Program-made: the position numbers and the translations under genes | From: Methanobacteriota archaeon | Lineage (GTDB): Archaea; Thermoplasmatota; Poseidoniia; Poseidoniales; Poseidoniaceae | Length of the DNA stretch: 7,072 nt | Direction: 5' to 3' | NCBI GenBank assembly: GCA_002694525.1 | Contig: NZMN01000023.1 | Coordinates: 20,672 to 27,743, forward strand | The notes under the pieces: model-generated | Told to the model about the DNA's origin: nothing | What the model saw: the letters and a program-made list of their open reading frames with translations, nothing else | The model's database searches: none | Shown here: positions 5,686 to 7,072 of the stretch, piece by piece | Position numbering within the stretch: the stretch's first letter is position 1 | How the letters are laid out: each line of letters begins with the position of its first letter

Positions 5686-6744
5686 TCAAGCCTCGGATTC
5701 TTCACCGGCGTTCAGCGCCGTTTTGATGTCCTCGAGCATGTTGGATTGGGAGTGCTTTCGGTGCATCTCGTTCAGCATCAGTTTGACGTCTTCCCACTTG
5801 CGAATTTTGTAGAAGCAGTGGCGAGGGTCGTGGTCCACGCGGCGCGTGGTCCGCTGATAGGTCAGGAAGGCAAACATCGATCGGAACAATCCTTTGCGTA
5901 CTTTGTCGGCAGCGGTGTCGTCGCCGCTCGGTGAACTTCCGGGCAAACCGGCCGCTCCGGCGCTGACGCCGACCGATTCCTCAACCAAGCCAACACCCGA
6001 GTCGGTCATGATGGTCACCGTTGCGTATCCGAGCAAGGTGCCCATCGGTGTTCGTTCAACCATGACCTCAGAGATCCGATCAAACAAAATTCGTCGGTGG
6101 GACCGAGACAGCAAAAACGCGTGTTGGAAGATGATGGCGTTGGTGGTCACTGCGTAGGAAAAACTGCGTTGATACTTGTAGGTGAACGCCCAAAACACGA
6201 GGACAAAGGCCAGCCCCGAAAGGAAGTAGTTGTAGGTGTCGGGCAGGAACGGAATCTCGTAGGCCCCGTCGGCTGCACCAAACCACCCTGCAATCGTGCT
6301 GATGAGGTTGTCCACGGTGATGACGATCGGTAGGAAGGTGATGGCAAGGAGTGAAACGGTGACCCATTTGCCGGAGGTTGAAATGTTGAGCATTCGGTTT
6401 GCCCACGTCACGAAACACATGACCAGAACAAATCCAATCGGAAGGGTCTCTCCGCCCGTAAGTTCGATGAGCGCAGCGGTCAACTTGAGCCAGATTGGAG
6501 CGTCGTCCGCCGTGCTGATGCCGTTGTGAAACAGCATGTGAACGCCAAACACCAACGCCCCCAGCACGTACATCCCGAGAAAGGCAAGGGTGCTGGGGCG
6601 CGCCTCACCGTTTTCGAGGATTTCTTCGCCCGAAATAAGCCTGTATTTTTCTCGGTTCGCATCGGCTGAACCGGTGCTTTCTTTGACCTCTTGCGTTGCT
6701 TCTTCCGTCGCCTCTTGGACGGCTTCTTCCTCGGTCACGGTCAT
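5686..6744 (-). CDS. Multi-TM membrane protein with bacterial-PH-like (bPH2) domain
   Basis: This encodes a 352-residue integral membrane protein. Residues 1-30 are Glu/Thr-rich and probably disordered. Hydrophobic segments follow at about 52-73, 86-114 (possibly broken near 96-100), 126-150 and 172-188, giving about four membrane helices. Just after the last, residues about 191-250 match the bPH2 (DUF304/YdbS-type) pattern: Y-A-V-T-T-N-A-I-I-F as the first strands, R-S-H-R-R-I-L-F-D-R-I-S-E-V as the central strand, then G-T-L-L-G-Y-A-T-V-T-I-M-T. A Gly/Ser/Ala-rich insert (257-277) and a charged helical tail follow. Such domains are found in bacterial and archaeal membrane proteins, mostly of unknown role. 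Here the domain probably faces the cytoplasm. AAAGGTGAT lies 6 nt before the ATG, a clear Shine-Dalgarno sequence. The gene is 61 bp after an unrecognised partial gene and 64 bp before the TPR gene, so it is probably part of an operon. Confidence 0.85.
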   Translation of the reverse strand: MTVTEEEAVQEATEEATQEVKESTGSADANREKYRLISGEEILENGEARPSTLAFLGMYVLGALVFGVHMLFHNGISTADDAPIWLKLTAALIELTGGETLPIGFVLVMCFVTWANRMLNISTSGKWVTVSLLAITFLPIVITVDNLISTIAGWFGAADGAYEIPFLPDTYNYFLSGLAFVLVFWAFTYKYQRSFSYAVTTNAIIFQHAFLLSRSHRRILFDRISEVMVERTPMGTLLGYATVTIMTDSGVGLVEESVGVSAGAAGLPGSSPSGDDTAADKVRKGLFRSMFAFLTYQRTTRRVDHDPRHCFYKIRKWEDVKLMLNEMHRKHSQSNMLEDIKTALNAGEESEA

Positions 6745-6750
6745 TCCTCA

Positions 6751-6759
6751 ATCACCTTT
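6751..6759 (-). promoter_or_regulatory. Shine-Dalgarno sequence of the bPH2 membrane protein gene
   Basis: AAAGGTGAT on the minus strand ends 6 nt before the ATG at 6744 and matches most of the anti-Shine-Dalgarno complement. It fixes that start. A TTATTT at 6775-6780 could be a TATA box, but transcription 25 nt below it would cut into this site, so read-through from the upstream gene seems likelier. Confidence 0.6.
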
Positions 6760-6805
6760 GGTACGGGGTAAGAGAAATAACTTCCCCCAAAAGGACACCT
6801 GAAAT

Positions 6806-7072
6806 TCAGTGTAGGACGCCCCATGCGTGTTCGGCGTTCCCCCTGGCCCATCCGTAATCTCTGCGGGTGCGTTTTCCAAATTCGTCCACGATTTCGAGGC
6901 GCGTGAGGTTCAGCGGATATTCGTTGTACGTCAGATGCGACCACAGCCCGCCGCGTGTGGGTTGGTCGAAATGCCAGTGCGCTCGCTCCACGGCTTCAAC
7001 GGTCAACTTGATGCTCGTTCGGCCGTTTCGCATGTGGACGTTGAACGTCGGCAGGGGCGCACCGGGGTTTTC
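6806..7072 (-). CDS. Unrecognised protein, C-terminal fragment
   Basis: The minus-strand frame is open from base 7072 to a TGA at 6806-6808, giving the last 88 codons of a gene that starts beyond the window. A methionine at 7033 is internal by this reading, because 13 open codons precede it. The fragment has no membrane segment. It is rich in aromatic, Arg and Asn residues, with T-S-I-K-L-T-V-E-A-V-E as a likely strand, then W-H-F-D-Q-P-T-R-G-G-L-W, and L-T-R-L-E-I-V-D-E-F-G-K near the end, finishing in H-A-W-G-V-L-H. This looks like a beta-rich cytoplasmic or surface domain, but I cannot assign a family. It lies 61 bp upstream of the bPH2 membrane protein gene on the same strand and may share its transcript. 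An overlapping minus-strand frame at 6741-6944 lacks any recognisable content and is set aside. Confidence 0.6.
   Translation of the reverse strand, partial: ENPGAPLPTFNVHMRNGRTSIKLTVEAVERAHWHFDQPTRGGLWSHLTYNEYPLNLTRLEIVDEFGKRTRRDYGWARGNAEHAWGVLH

Noticed and set aside
5622..5705. Extended N-terminus of the TPR protein from ATG 5705
   Set aside because: The extra 28 residues do not continue the helical pattern and would overlap the upstream gene by 20 bp. It remains possible, so it is noted in the gene entry.
6741..6944. Minus-strand 67-codon frame upstream of the bPH2 gene
   Set aside because: It overlaps the longer partial frame that stays open to the window edge and has no family-like content.

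Overview
The window looks like chromosomal housekeeping DNA from a euryarchaeon, most likely a planktonic Marine Group II / Poseidoniales-type organism. Support comes from an archaeal-type PheRS alpha chain, a DUF120 CTP-dependent riboflavin kinase (a family essentially confined to Archaea), TATA-like elements a fixed distance upstream of start codons, and Shine-Dalgarno sequences matching the archaeal 16S 3' tail. The lineage call is inference from gene content and style, not from a marker-gene comparison. I see no mobile element, CRISPR array, tRNA, rRNA or phage gene.

Layout. Positions 1-713 (+) hold the 3' end of a class I aromatic/aspartate-type aminotransferase, joined by an ATGA overlap to a small two-TM, zinc-ribbon protein. 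Positions 775-2262 (+) encode the PheRS alpha subunit (pheS). Positions 2336-3181 (+) carry two adjacent YbjQ/DUF74-family genes: a canonical soluble one, then a divergent copy with an N-terminal membrane anchor, coupled by a strong Shine-Dalgarno sequence. Positions 3188-3637 (-) hold an acidic, histidine-rich protein of unknown function. It diverges from ribK (3720-4184, +), and ribK overlaps tail-to-tail with truA (4176-5072, -). The remainder is on the minus strand. In transcription order it runs: an unrecognised partial gene entering from the right edge (7072-6806), a membrane protein with a bacterial-PH-like (bPH2) domain (6744-5686), a TPR-like helical protein (5621-5103), and truA.

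How the genes fit together. pheS (charging of tRNA-Phe), truA (tRNA pseudouridylation), ribK (FMN synthesis) and the aminotransferase are core metabolism and translation. The others are uncharacterised: the zinc-ribbon membrane protein, the tethered YbjQ paralogue, the His-rich protein, the bPH2 membrane protein and the TPR protein.

The most informative pattern is regulatory. Four genes that begin transcription units (pheS, ybjQ-1, the His-rich gene and ribK) each have a T/A-rich octamer placed so that its fifth base lies exactly 25 nt before the A of the ATG. This points to leaderless transcripts. Genes inside units (ybjQ-2, the bPH2 gene, probably truA) instead carry Shine-Dalgarno sequences. 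No wholly new defence or mobile system is evident. The best novelty candidates are the ybjQ pair with a membrane-tethered paralogue, the His-rich protein, and the non-ATG start of truA.
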